DNA of 64,000 nt, taken from positions 1,860,001-1,924,000 of the forward strand of contig JARFIW010001087.1 in assembly GCA_036346225.1 (NCBI GenBank), read 5' to 3'. Shown here piece by piece: positions 34,501 to 46,647 of the stretch (within the stretch, counting starts at the first letter, position 1; the number at the start of each line of letters is the position of its first letter). The stretch is from Platerodrilus igneus. Lineage: Eukaryota; Arthropoda; Insecta; Coleoptera; Lycidae. The notes below the pieces were generated by a model that did not search any database, was not told where the DNA came from, and was given only the letters and a program-made list of their open reading frames with translations. The position numbers were made by a program, and so were the translations under genes.

Positions 34501-34699
34501 CATTCTTATATTCATTTAATTTTCTTGATCTCCCGATTTTGTCCTTGAGTGATCCCTACTACCTCCGGCTTTCTCCACTTCTTTTCATGATTTGTCAAAC
34601 AGAGCACTATCGACACTTCCAATTTCTACTTTTTCACTCCTTAGCCACTCCCTTTTTTACATTCGTTCACAACACGCCGCTCATATACCCACTAGTTCC

Positions 34700-35640
34700 A
34701 AAAAAATTAAAAAAAAGTACTAATTATTTACAAAACAATTAACGCTTAAATCTCAGGTTGGCCAGTTTCAGCAAACCAGCTCTCGACGATTAACCGTCTA
34801 AAAAGACTCTCGCTTTGGAACCGCTTTTCAGGTTGAATCACCATGCCTCATGAGACGGCACTATCCAAATCTTTCCTCATTTAGCATAAACAAAATACAT
34901 CCAAACTTCCACAATTTTCCATTATATTTCCATTTATAAATAACCAATCAATAATTGCTGCATTCACAATTAAATTCCAAATTTTAAAACTATTTGTACG
35001 CTCCAACACTCAAAAAAACTGTTGTTGGCACTTACATGCGTAATACACGCTTTGCTCTTAACTCTATATTTATGGGAAGATTTTCACTATATCAACTTAC
35101 CCTCACAACACACCAACTTGTGGGCAATTACAAATAACTATATACAATCACTTAAAAGTATTCACTACCAGAGTTACCATCGAAGACGAGCAATGAAAAA
35201 GTAAGAGAGGGTACACTCTTCTCCAGGGTGTTTATATAAAGACAAAACATACCCGCGTATATAAATTCGCACGTACTCAACAACGTACAAACAAACATTC
35301 TTAGTAAACCGCCAACCGTCTGCTTGCTTCCAGAAAACACAGGCATAACCTTCGCCAATTTCAAGTTAAAACACCAACGGTTCTCATTTTTCTGTGAACT
35401 ACTTCGTACAAACACATAAAATTTGTCTGTGCGTTCTGCAATAACTAGCCTTGACAACATTGATTCTCGCTACATTCATGCCTCTCAACTCAACCAAACA
35501 TATTTCTTCTCACTTCCTCTTGTATATCGCTTTATTTCACTCCTGCTTTATTCTTACAAACTCTCAGTTGGATATCTGCTCTCTCTAATACTAAAATTGT
35601 TACGCGTCTACCTGTAACGTCCAATTGGATCACACAATTC
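34700..35640 (-). repeat. Probable 5' LTR/leader of the third gypsy-type element
   Basis: It lies directly upstream of the minus-strand gag and holds a TATA-type sequence TTTATATAAACACC on the minus strand at about 35227-35240. There is no second copy in the window to define the ends, so the call rests on position and the TATA box only. Confidence 0.35.
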
Positions 35641-36177
35641 CTCTCCGTATCTTCGATCGATACAAACATCTTTCGTCTTCTTCTATCTACAAGCTACAGA
35701 ACTGCCTGTGTTCCCTTGTTTGTTATGAAGTCTAACTGACATTTAGGCTTTGCACCCCTGTCTTTCATATGATGTGATAAAGTTCGTCTTTGTTTGTGAT
35801 ATCGATCCGTACCTGCGTTTCAACGTTCAGTTATATTCTTAGATATTATAGATTCTCTTACATGCCACTAACAATCTCGTGTTTTAAATACTATATTGAA
35901 ACGTTTCTTGTTTACTAGAAATATCGATCCTATACTAAATAATATGAAAAGTTTTCACACTCTTCTACACTATCTTAAAATATAATAAAAGCGGTATTTT
36001 CATCTTGTTGCTTTTAACCCTTGGTGTCCTACTCACGCTAAATTCCTACCTTAAGTTGAATGAGTGTTATTTTAATTATCTAAAATACCTAATTATAACT
36101 TTTCCAAAGCTCGGGGCTACACACTCTCGCTTGACCTATGACCAACTTATCTATTTTTAAGCTGCAAATTACACGAT

Positions 36178-36188
36178 AATATATATAT

Positions 36189-36239
<51 letters not shown>

Positions 36240-36246
36240 ATATATA
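36178..36246. repeat. (TA)n microsatellite
   Basis: More than 30 TA units with one register shift near 36200. Confidence 0.95.
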
Positions 36247-36346
36247 GTAATAAGATGAAACAATAACTTAGACAGGTTTAAGTGTTGTCCAAGGCCTTAT
36301 ATTTTCTATCTTTCAATTACTAGCTCCATTTTAAACGATCATCTAT

Positions 36347-36348
<2 letters not shown>

Positions 36349-36395
<47 letters not shown>

Positions 36396-36399
36396 ATAT
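36349..36399. repeat. (TA)n microsatellite
   Basis: About 20 TA units followed by TATG-type variants. Confidence 0.95.
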
Positions 36400-37559
36400 T
36401 CTGCTCACAATCGGTCACTGTTTCTTTCCGGTTATTAGAAATTAAGTTAACCGAATGATTTAGGTGTAGAGCTTTTTACACCAAATCTGTTAGTTATATG
36501 TGGCAAATTTACCAAATGACGTATGTACTTAAGAGGTCGTCGAACACTTTTATACGTAAAACCTATTTTCGATAATTTGAAATGCACAATAGGTTCTAGA
36601 AAATCAATATCTCGCATTCAGCATTATATTGTTTTCAGTTCTGTTATGAAACGATGTTGAGCGCTTTTTAGATTGAAATTCCTGGTTTCTATCGTTCTAA
36701 AATAAAACGATGCCATTGCGTTGCACTTACAGATATCGTCTGGGCTTTGCAAGCACTTATCCTATGTTGACTTTTACTGTACTGCTGTAGGGTTGGACAT
36801 TATACGTATTTACTTAGACCAAAATCAACAGCCCGAAAGATATCTTTTCGCGGGCAATAAAGGGGTACATCCTACAAATATATTTAAAGGTTCACCGTAG
36901 GCATATCTTACTTTAGTTTTCAACTACGAATTTTAAAATTCAAGTAGTGAATTTGTTTTTGCAGGTTTTGTTTTTCTTTGGTTATGAAACCCGACTTTTT
37001 GCTTATCAAACTGAATTAAACGGCATTTTAAATATGCATGGGTAAATTCAAGTTCTTAGCATAAAACCGTTTAAGAAGTAAATTTGAGGTGAGGTCCCGC
37101 ACTAAGTAAGAATCAATATGCGGACCTCAAGGTGTAAAACAAGTGAAACTTTGTTTATATTATATCATAGTACCTTACCTTTATTTAAAACAGAGAAACA
37201 GTTGAGCACATTTAGTGAGCAATTCCGTCTTAGTGCCAAATTATTCCGTTAGAGGGCACTAAATATATATATTTACTAAGAACATATATCTGTGCGCAGA
37301 TTCATCTATTGAGCGTATAGCGAGGACCACAGAATTAAAAACTATTTTCAAGGAGATAAATCTTGTATCATTACACAAAATATTTCATACGACAAATAAA
37401 ATTTGAGTTACGTTAATTCGGATGGTGGTATCGATGTTTTAAAATCATATCTACCTGTTATATGGTTTTAGAAGATGGACAAATAAAAATGTCCAAAAAC
37501 ACAATCGAATGCATATTTCCTAAGCATGGATTGTGTTAAGTAAAATGCAATAGGTTTCA

Positions 37560-38110
37560 AGCGTGGTTTCGTAACTGTTGATGAAACTTGGATAAATATT
37601 ATACATCAGAATGAAAAAACAGTTGAAACAGTGGATTAAGAATAGTGAAAATGCATGAGTAAAACAAAAACAGTTTCGTCAACAAGAAAGATTATTACAA
37701 CAGCTTTTTGGGATAACGAAGTTGTTTGTAATTTATCATCTTCAACATGGTTAGGCAAGCAACTCCAAATATTACTACTACCTTTTGGATCAATTGGTTA
37801 CAAAAATTTGTGAGAAAACTCTTGCAATATAGAAGAAGAATATCTGTTTTTGTCAAGACTTAAGTATTCTAAGGATAGCAAAATTTTACAAATTATATAA
37901 CGAATTGCTCGAACACCCAACGTATCCAACAGACTTAGCTCCTACTGACGATCATCTGCATCCTAACCTGAGAAAAATCCTAGCTGTAAAGCGTCTTACA
38001 TAAATGACGAAGCAATTTTAGCGCGGGTAGTATATTTTGCAGGTGCTTCGGATTGACACCTGAATGATGACGCTAAGGGAATTTCACAAGACTGTTTTGC
38101 AAAATATAAA
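37560..38110 (+). pseudogene. mariner transposase, C-terminal two thirds
   Basis: This is a cut-and-paste DDD transposase of the mariner type. The first catalytic block FVTVDETWI starts at about 37568. It is followed by the KTVSSTRKIITTAFWD segment near 37665 and, after frame changes, by a CQD in the place of the second aspartate block near 37857. YPTDLAPTDD near 37920-37950 carries the third aspartate, followed by HPNLRK. The N-terminal DNA-binding part and both terminal inverted repeats are not visible. Multiple stops and frameshifts break the gene. Confidence 0.75.
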
Positions 38111-38239
38111 ATATATTACTCTAGAAAATATTGCTTTCATATTTATTTAGGTATTTTCCAAAAAGCCCTGGTATATGTATAGTGGGTATGTTGACTGAAA
38201 ACATTCTTTTAAAGAGGTTCGCACTTTATTTAATAATGT

Positions 38240-39144
38240 TCATCCGGATCGCCAAACTAGTAAAAGGAAAGTGCATCTGATAGTTCATAATACGAAGCAT
38301 ATCGCCAAATAAAAGAGTGTCCTAGAGTTGAACATTCAAGAACAGCAATCGATGCAGATTCGAGTCTGAACGTTTTATTAACAGTTCAAGAAAATCCGAA
38401 TGCGTCTACAACTGAATTAAGACCACTTTACAATATCACCTAAAAATCTTCCAACAGAATTCCAAAATTTGCAAAACTTAAAACCTACAAGATGCATAAT
38501 CTTCATGAGTTGATTGTGGATGATGCAAATCGCGGACTACAATTTTGCGAAATAATGTCAGAATTAACTAAAATAAATCCTAATTTGGTAAGTCAAATAG
38601 TATTTTCTGATGAAGCAGCGCTTTATTTCAATGGCACGGCCAGCCGGCACAATTGTCGGTACTAGTCAACGGATAATCCTTATTGGATAGAGAAAGTCTT
38701 CAAAGCTATATGTGTGAACTGGTACGGTTGGAGGGACCTTATTAAGACCATTCTTCATTAAAGGAAATTTAATTGGTAACGTCTATTTAAATTTATTCTC
38801 TTTCCAAATCTAAATGATGCTTGATTTAAATAGTACGAAGCACCAAAGCACCACCACATTTTGCGCGCAATGTTTGTGATTTCAATGAAATATTTTCTCC
38901 ACAATGAACTGGGCATTGACGAACAATTGAATGGCCAGCCTGTTCTCCAGATTTATTGCCACTCGATTTTTTCTTGTGGGGTCACTTGAAATCTCAAGTG
39001 TATAAAAATCGACCAATTAATCTACAAGAATTAGAAGTACGAATAGGTGAAAAAATTAGTCGCATCACAACACAAATGATACACAATTCACTAAAACATT
39101 TCATTGATCGATTATATCACTGTCAAGTTGTAAACGGAGTATAA
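38240..39144 (+). pseudogene. Tc1/mariner-superfamily transposase of a different family
   Basis: This is a second DDE transposase, not closely related to the preceding mariner. IVFSDEAALYFNG near 38600 holds the first acid and is followed by SRHNC. APPHFARN near 38848 remains from the second catalytic block, but the usual QQDG before it has been lost. The last block is intact in the frame 38956-39144: MPLDFFLWGHLKSQVY, ending with a segment like YHCQVVNG. Frameshifts and stops lie throughout 38240-38950. No terminal inverted repeats were identified. Confidence 0.75.
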
Positions 39145-39162
39145 TTTGTATACTTTTGGTTT

Positions 39163-39536
39163 CATCATCATTTTGTTTTCAACCTTACTTAGGATCGGTT
39201 TGACGCAGCTATAACTTATTTTCTATTCTGTGCTAACATAAAAAGTTCTACATACCCTTCACAACCTAAATTTCTAATAATAGGACTAATACTTTTTTAT
39301 CTTTTTCCTATCTACCTAGCTCTATATAGATATTAGCTACCTGATGATTGTTAAAGGACTCCAACATGTTTACATGATTCTCATTTATAAAGAAATGAAA
39401 TATTACTTGGTTATGCCCTCCAAAAAGGGTAAGGTGTTAAATTATATGTTATGGTAAGGCTTAAGCAACGAATCGCTGCCAACATGCCAAACCGCTATCT
39501 AATTTTTGGTAGTGTCAACCATATTTTAACTAATTT
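39163..39536 (-). mobile_element. 5'-truncated LINE tail (same family as 48067-50103)
   Basis: The reverse complement of this stretch matches 49700-50103 along its length. It includes AGCGGTTTGGCATGTTGG, the block TTCGTTGCTTAAGCCTTACC, the codon remnant for GCGTCAAACCGA, and a terminal AACAAAATGATGATGA. Only about 370 bases are present, as expected for a heavily truncated LINE copy or a short element sharing the LINE tail. Confidence 0.7.
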
Positions 39537-42500
39537 TCAAAGACATCTTGATATTGCGTTATCGGTAGTTTTTAGCATTTTTGTAATACCTTCTTAAGAA
39601 TGAAAAAATATGTTAATATTTCTAAACGTAGTTTTTTATTCTACATACGAAGATGTAAAAATATAATGAGTGGCTCATTAAAAAAAAGTAATAATCGTTT
39701 TCGGTTAAACAAGAAGTGACAAAAAATTCAAAATAGCACGAGTAGATTCTTCACTAATTTTAATTATATAAACAAACCATTCTATAAATATGAACTTCAA
39801 ATAAAAAAGTTAATCGACCGTTCCTGAATTTTATACTAACCCGATATACATAATAAATATTGCAAATAAAAGTCAGCGCGTGGTAATTTATAGCCCATTT
39901 TCAGCAGGTAGAAAAAAAATTCAGATTTGCGTAGTAATATAAGTGTCTATAAAAACACTCACTTTGGAATTTTGTAACGCCTGGGTTAAAATCTACAATT
40001 TACTAACCCAAAACATTAGCCGTAGAGATGATAACACTCTATGCAAAGTACTAGTAAATGAAAAAAAATACTAAACAGTATATACAATTTTCTACTTCAG
40101 TTTCAGTTCAGTTGATTAAATAACTACTATTCAATAAATCGTGCATAAATAGCGTTATCTGCTAATCTAAATTCCTACTTACAATTTGGATTCGATTAAC
40201 ATAACTACTAAATTGTCAACACTGCAAATAAAGAATTTCAAGAAATAATAGGTTTGGTTACGGCTAAAATGACGCTAAATTATAAATTTCGAATTGCCTA
40301 GAAGGGGCGGGAACCCCGCAACAATTTTATAGGTGCACCGGCTAACTTTCTTTAGTATTCGGGTGGGTTCCTATAAAAAACATGAACTTGAAATAAGAAA
40401 ATTTATAATATAAAATGGCTGTGGTACAAAACTATTTTACGTGTACCACTTACTTCAAAAGGCTTTTCTAGTGGTCCAAAATTGGGGAGCCAAACCTCTT
40501 ATCCTAGCAATACCTTCAACATCTTTACTATTAGGAAGACGGTTATTTCAAACAGTCCTCCTTCCTGTCGAAGTTCCAATCTTGTCCACTCATCTTTTAT
40601 CTTTCGTAATTACACTTTAAAAACGTTCTCTTAACTTTATCAAATTAAACAATTGTTCAAAATAAAAGCCTTTCCCAAAATTCGACTTCATTGATGGGGA
40701 TAGACATCCTTTAACAGTACTTACCTATACCTATATTATAACAAAATTCAAATCAACTTTAGATTCTATTACCAGTAAATTTCAAAACATATCATTAAAT
40801 GTAAATTAACCTTAAAAGAAAAGAAAACCTAATCAAACCTCCACTTGCCAGTTATTACTAATAGATATCCTAACGAAACATTAATCTGAGAACTATACAA
40901 CCATTCAATTATACCACATCATTAAATTGTCCTATATGAAATTTTGTAAATCCCAATTACTTGGAAATGCTCTCAACAACTAACTTAGAAGTACGTAACA
41001 CAACTCCAACCTTTGTTCTCAGCATTCCAAGACTCATTAAAAATATGAAATTTACACACAGAAATTGACTAGCAATATACCTTACAATTAATACACACGT
41101 CCTTCTAAGCATTTTAAAATTGTTAAGTTTCTTTTATAATATTCTTTTATTTAAATGTAAACAACTAATTTTGGAGCTCTACCAACCAACTTCCACTTAT
41201 ATTTACAATTTCGTATGCACAAATTTTTCGAGCGTCAACCAAAATACAATAAAATTCTCAGAACAGTAATAACAGTTTTGTAATTTAAGGGATTCCCGGT
41301 TACCCCATTGCTTAACTTATTACTTCCTCGGCATGTTAGGATTTCTCACTCCAGCGATTTATCCAGTGCATAGTTGGTGAGTGAAATTTAACTTATCATA
41401 TTTTAATTTACCACCAACGCGGTTTAAATCCACACAAAATACGCATATTTGAACTTCCTTGCCATTTTATCCAGAGAAGCCCAAAATAAATTGCAATCGG
41501 TCATCTGTCCGAGAGTTTTGGCTTATAAATATGTCCGTTAGCCTTAAACCCTTTTTTGATCCTTTTATTTAGGTTAAAATTTCAGCAATCTTCGTACGTG
41601 TCCGTTATCACTGGCGCTTAATTTCGTTCTCCCCTGGATAGCTCTATGTCCTAATTTTGTTTAAACTTAGTATTTCTAATCTTCACTCTTTGTTGATATT
41701 TTGTGATCAAATTTCATAACTCTCAAGCTTTCTTAGCGCCACGTTCAACGTCTTCAGATCATGTCAACCCGTTAATTTTATTACGTTTTATGCTTCTGTG
41801 GCATTTTAAATCCTATGAAGTATGATACAAATATTATTGTGAAGTGTGATGCCCTGGTTATTCACAAATGTATGCTTAATTAACGCGCCACCGTGGCAGC
41901 TTCCTCGATTTTACAACTTAATTGATTTGGTAAAAAATAGAACAAGAACCAATTTTTTTTACAAAGTTTTACCAAAAACCTTCCCCCATTTAGATGAGTT
42001 GAGTTTCGTGTTGCTGACTAACACTGGAGATGACTTCTTATTTCTAGTTGAAACATTATTTTAATGTGTTGTCTAAACCGTCAAGGCTAGCTGCAATACA
42101 CTTGTGAAGCATAGTTTCTGCTTAAGGTAGTTTATTTAACAGCCTACAAACTAAAACAAGATCTTTGCATGCTGTTTTCAGGTTACTAAATTTCGATAAG
42201 CCTAGTTGTTGTAAAATCATTAATACAAACAGGTTGATTTGCGTATGTTAACACACCAAGAAGCAGATTTTTGTAACACCAAGATGATTCAAAAGAAAAA
42301 TTTAAGCTGCGGACAGTTTAAGTTTTTTCCATACATTTGATTTTTAAGAGAAGGTCGTCTTGTTGAATGAAAACCCAAAGCATTTTCTGCTGACGATACC
42401 TTCTGCTCCTTAAGTAAAAAAGTAAAAGCCCTAAATTTTCAAATACTCAAAAGTAAAAAAGTTTTTTTTAAAAATTTGATTGGTTTTACGAATTCGACCA

Positions 42501-43740
42501 AAACGAACGATTTCAGATATTACTACAGCGCCACACAGCTTTTAAATTTATTTCAGATTGCATTTATCCTACGATAAACTTTAGCCATCGAATATGTTTA
42601 CTGGAAAATCTGAAATGGCAGGCGTATCAAAAGGATTTTGCTGAAATGTTTCATCATGTCATATAATAAATCACTACCTCACCTCAATAAGAACCCCTAC
42701 AAAGAAAATGTTTACTTAAAACTGCTAAGACGACGTTATAGGAATATAGTGAAACTCAAGCACGAAGGGTTAAAGTTTTGAAATTATGTTTCTACACCCT
42801 AGAGATTTTATGAGCGCATATATCACGCATTGCAAGGGTTTGTTATAGAATCCTGGAGCATTAAATACAAACTTTAATTAATACGACCGCTACTTGGCAT
42901 GCGGTTTCTCTACACTGCCGGTAAGTTTTATATTTCAGGAATGTAACATAATCTGGTGTAAAGTAATTAATAAGCAAGCAAATCTAAAATTAAACATTTT
43001 TTTATAAACCCCTGAATGTGTATTAATTTAAGTTTCTGAATAAAACCCTTCAACTATTAAAAAATACATCCTTATAAAAACAACACCTACATCAATTTAC
43101 CTGAATATTTTACACATGCGTTCATTTTATACAACCCTAACAAGTAGTGGTTCTTTTCTTCTAAAATTTAATTCTTTTCGCATACATATAAACGGGACTG
43201 GCAGAAACAAACCTTCATCATTTACATTGCAGGTGGGCGTAGTTCATAGGGAGCGGCAACTCGTTATTATACGTTATTCATGTATATTTTATTAGCCCAA
43301 AGTAAAATTGTAAAGTAGCTAGCAAAAACTTTAAAATATTTTATTGCATATTTGAAACTTATGTTAATAAGAACATATTTGAAAACAAGTATGCCCCAAG
43401 CAAGACTTAAAAGTTTAATCAACAAGGTTTGTTAAATGATAGTATATAAAAATAAAATATTGGTGCACTGACGCCCACCGGTTTAAGCATTCTTTCAAGA
43501 ATAATTGCCGATTTCTGAAATAATTGGTCTAGATGAAAAATTTTCAGACAAATAATTGATGTACTGTTCAATAATGTTATGCTACGAAAAAAAATATCTG
43601 TAATATTTCATAAAGAAAGTTTTCCATTTTGGGAACGTTGGCACTTAATAGTGCACAACCATGAAATCAAACTTATCTATAAATAACAAAATTTCTATCA
43701 AAATAATACTAATTTTAAATTTCTTCAATGTTAATCATAT
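39537..43740. other. No gene recognised (4.2 kb)
   Basis: AT-rich sequence. A short GC-richer patch lies at 40290-40370 (GGGGCGGGAACCCCGC). The open frame 41846-42064 shows no motif. No repeat pair involving this stretch was found. Confidence 0.5.
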
Positions 43741-43753
43741 ATTATTATGATCA

Positions 43754-44457
43754 CTATCTAGGTCTTTGTATGTAATATAATTCAAAACAGTAATTTTTAT
43801 GTAACCGTTTTTCACATTTTCTACATCTTAGCCTGGTGTTTTTCTGACAATATACACATCTTCCCTGGTCGTACGGTTCTGGAATATGATTGATCCCATC
43901 AAAACGAATGTCTTGTATTGCAGGAGCAATAGGACCTCCCATTCTTCTTCTTTCCAATGTCGAACCAACCTTCATTAGAGCCATTGCTACTGTTCTTCTA
44001 AATTGCAGATGACTAATTTGTGAGGATGGATTCAAGTGCTGAAAAAATCTAAATGATGCAACGACCGCCATGTTCAACCCATTGGCAAACAAATTACACC
44101 ACCATTTTTTGGATTGTATACGAGGTCGATAGCTGGAGTTCAATCGATCCAATAAATCGACACCGCCCATGCCACAATTATACTGCTTTATCAAATTTGG
44201 TTGAGTTACATCTTTTCTATATTTTCCTTTTTTACACATCTTTGACAATTAGATAAAGGTGTAACACCGTGATAATTACTAGCTATCGTAACAATTGAGT
44301 TATCCTTCCATTTTACGTATAATATTGTCCCTTCGGACCTAAAATGATACGAGCCACCGCCTAACTTTTTTATTTCAGAATCAGACTGAAGTGGATATTG
44401 TGTCTTACTGTGCCACAGGCTCTTACACCTTTGATTGATAAGTTTTTCAATAACGCA
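43754..44457 (-). pseudogene. piggyBac transposase, C-terminal part (older copy)
   Basis: piggyBac transposases cut and paste at TTAA. The stretch begins, in sense, inside the region before SNYHGVTPLSNCQR, continues with YNCGMGGVDLLDRLN (third catalytic aspartate), and ends with the cysteine-rich domain CVYCQKNTRLRCRKCEKRLH, stop at 43754. A frame change lies near 44210-44250. The upstream two thirds, including the first two catalytic aspartates, are missing because the EL2 LTR starts at 44458. The open frame that appears to extend to 44517 is LTR sequence. Confidence 0.85.
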
Positions 44458-45049
44458 AGTTAAGGTTCGTGACTGGGAGCGGTCCTTTTTAAAAAGACAT
44501 TTCCAACTTCTTAACATATTTATTTATTTGTTATACAGAAATTAATTGGAATTTGGACAGTCTTGAAATATTATTCTAAGTCCGAAATTAATTAATTAAT
44601 TGTACAAAAATGAGTAGTCTACGAACTGCAAGGTAAAAGCTGAACCATGGATTAACTGTCGTCGACTGGGGCTCCCGGGCCTTTTATAATATCCCTACCC
44701 CCTCACATGGCTGTGGGAACTTGCAGACCTAAGGTCTGCTTACACTTGACTCTATTCATAATACAATGTTGCTATCTTAAATCTACTCATAATTACTTTG
44801 TTGCGAGCTTCCTTTCCAGGTAATCTCGGTACGCGACTGTCTGTGACCGCCTGTGACCTGACATCTGCAGTGTCACTTATCTCTGTGCTATAAAGTAGCG
44901 TTTCCGTTCCCATAAACGTTAATAAACTGAATAAATTGTCCGTCATTTACATTTTTGCACATCACTTAGCGCATTTTCTTAATATTTCTAATAATTTCCT
45001 AATTATTAGTTTCTTTACATATATATAACAATTGGGGGATTACATAACT
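44458..45049 (-). repeat. EL2 3' LTR (complete)
   Basis: 592 bases, from AGTTATGTAATCCCCCAATTG to CGAACCTTAACT on the minus strand. It contains the palindrome GCAGACCTAAGGTCTGC at 44723-44739. Its outer half is the only copy of the U3 region, because the 5' LTR is truncated. Confidence 0.9.
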
Positions 45050-45055
45050 CCTCTC
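45050..45055 (-). promoter_or_regulatory. Polypurine tract of EL2
   Basis: GAGAGG on the minus strand, directly before the AGTTAT start of the 3' LTR. Confidence 0.6.
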
Positions 45056-45117
45056 GACGTACATTAAAAATTAAGGGTTTTTCCTTTCTTGATTTTTAAT
45101 TTAAAATTCATTTAATC

Positions 45118-46645
45118 TCATTTCTTAAAGCTCATGTTCTCTAAGGGTACATTTGTTTCTTTGGTTGCCTTAGATCTAAAACTGTTTCCTTTATTTTTAT
45201 AACTAATATACATTTTGTAGATTACATAAGTGATCAATAAAATTGTCAAAATAATTAATATAATTGTCCATACACTAATATTATCGTAGTGCACTTTGGA
45301 CGTTTTGAGTTCGTTCAGGTGTTCTTTGTAATCTTCCATGAGTTTCATGGCATGGTTGAGGTTGTCTAATTCCAGGTGTTCCAGTTGCATTGGTTTTTGA
45401 AGTATTTCTTAGTCTTGGTCTTGAGTAATCTTGATTTGTATATTGTTGCGATTACTTCTGTGGGGAAAATGGCTATCCACTTATTTTCCGTTACCTTCTG
45501 GATTTTCATGTTGGTGATTTGTACAGGTTTGGCTTCACCATTTTCGTAATGATTGGAAAATTTTAGTAGTTGTGCTTCTCAAAGGCTGCTTTCTTGAATT
45601 GTTGTGTCAATGAATGGCATAAGTATTGATTGGGTGTGACTTCATCACATTTTTCGTTCGTATAACCATATCTTAGTTCATTTATGGATAGGAATTTGGT
45701 TTTTGGAATAATAACTTGGTATGTGCTAGTCATTTTTATTGGAAAAGCAAATAAGTGATAATAATTGTAATTGTTAATCTCTACTATTGATATTTTTATT
45801 AAAAATGTTATATCGTTATTTTTTGCATAGCCTTTAACTATAACTATTTTTTCGAATATTAAAATGTTTGATTTTATTACATCGAAAAGTAATTTACTGT
45901 TGGTTATAAAAGATCTTATTCTCAATAATCCTTTTAATAAATCAATTAGTTCTATGATACTTAAATGTAGGGTATTTAATTTTGCAAAGGATACTGCGTT
46001 TTCTAACGTTGCTAAAATTTGTTGAATTAAGGTAAAGGTTGATATTATCTGGTTGTGAATCGTGTTAAATCTGATTAAATCTCGCATGCCTAACATGGTA
46101 GTTTGCATGTTATTTTCTAAGGTTTCTATTCGATTGGCTATACTATCTTGATTTCTAACTAATTTTCTTAAGGTTTCATTAAATTTGATGATCGTTGATT
46201 GAGTTAACGATATTTGATTACTAATTATGGTTTTGATGTCGTTTTGGCTTTCTATTAATTGTTGTATCGCGTTGTCATAGCGTTCTGCGTCTTGATTATC
46301 TAAATTGCCGGTAATTGCTTTTACTATGTTTCCTAATCCGTTGATTAGTCCTCTTTTTCTTCTTGCCGTTTGTTCTGTGGGTATTAGTCGATTGAATTTG
46401 TCTTCTATGTTTTTCAAAATACTTTTTGTTATGCTGTCATAGTTCATCATTTCTATTGCGTATTCTTTTCCCAATTTTGTTGTGTCCATCGATTGTTTTA
46501 GTCAGTAATAATTATTTTTGATTATTTGAAATTCTTGTTTCAGTTCGGTTAAATCAAATTTTTGTGCAAAGGCCCAATAGTCTATGCTATTCTGCATACT
46601 GCCTAATTTTATTGGTAGTATACCGGGGTTATTCCTTATGTCTTC
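45118..46645 (-). pseudogene. env: Env (baculovirus F-type glycoprotein) of EL2
   Basis: A near-complete envelope gene, probably a membrane fusion glycoprotein as in errantiviruses. The main frame is 46489-45563. It carries a furin-type site, RRKR, followed by GLINGLGN and the LDNQDAERYDNA helix. The lead segment upstream (about 46645-46490) is interrupted by a stop near 46510. A frame change between 45590 and 45390 separates it from the C-terminal frame 45390-45118, which holds a hydrophobic anchor (about 45265-45195) and a short, lysine-rich cytoplasmic tail. It is broken as it stands. An env mRNA would need splicing or an internal start, since env lies downstream of pol in a different frame. 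Confidence 0.8.
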
Positions 46646-46647
46646 AA

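Larger units (their letters stand above)
35641..37559. other. No gene recognised; microsatellite-rich
   Basis: Contains the two (TA)n tracts listed separately. No coding motif was seen. Confidence 0.5.

Noticed and set aside
34008..34742. Plus-strand reading frames opposite the gypsy-type gag
   Set aside because: They are antisense shadows of the minus-strand gag, whose capsid motifs are clear.
43470..43500. Possible piggyBac terminus with TTAA (ACCGGTTTAAGC)
   Set aside because: TTAA is on the wrong side for the fragment at 43754-44457, and no partner end is present.
44206..44517. Start of the older piggyBac frame upstream of 44457
   Set aside because: The first 20 or so codons are the end of the EL2 LTR read in frame; they are not transposase.
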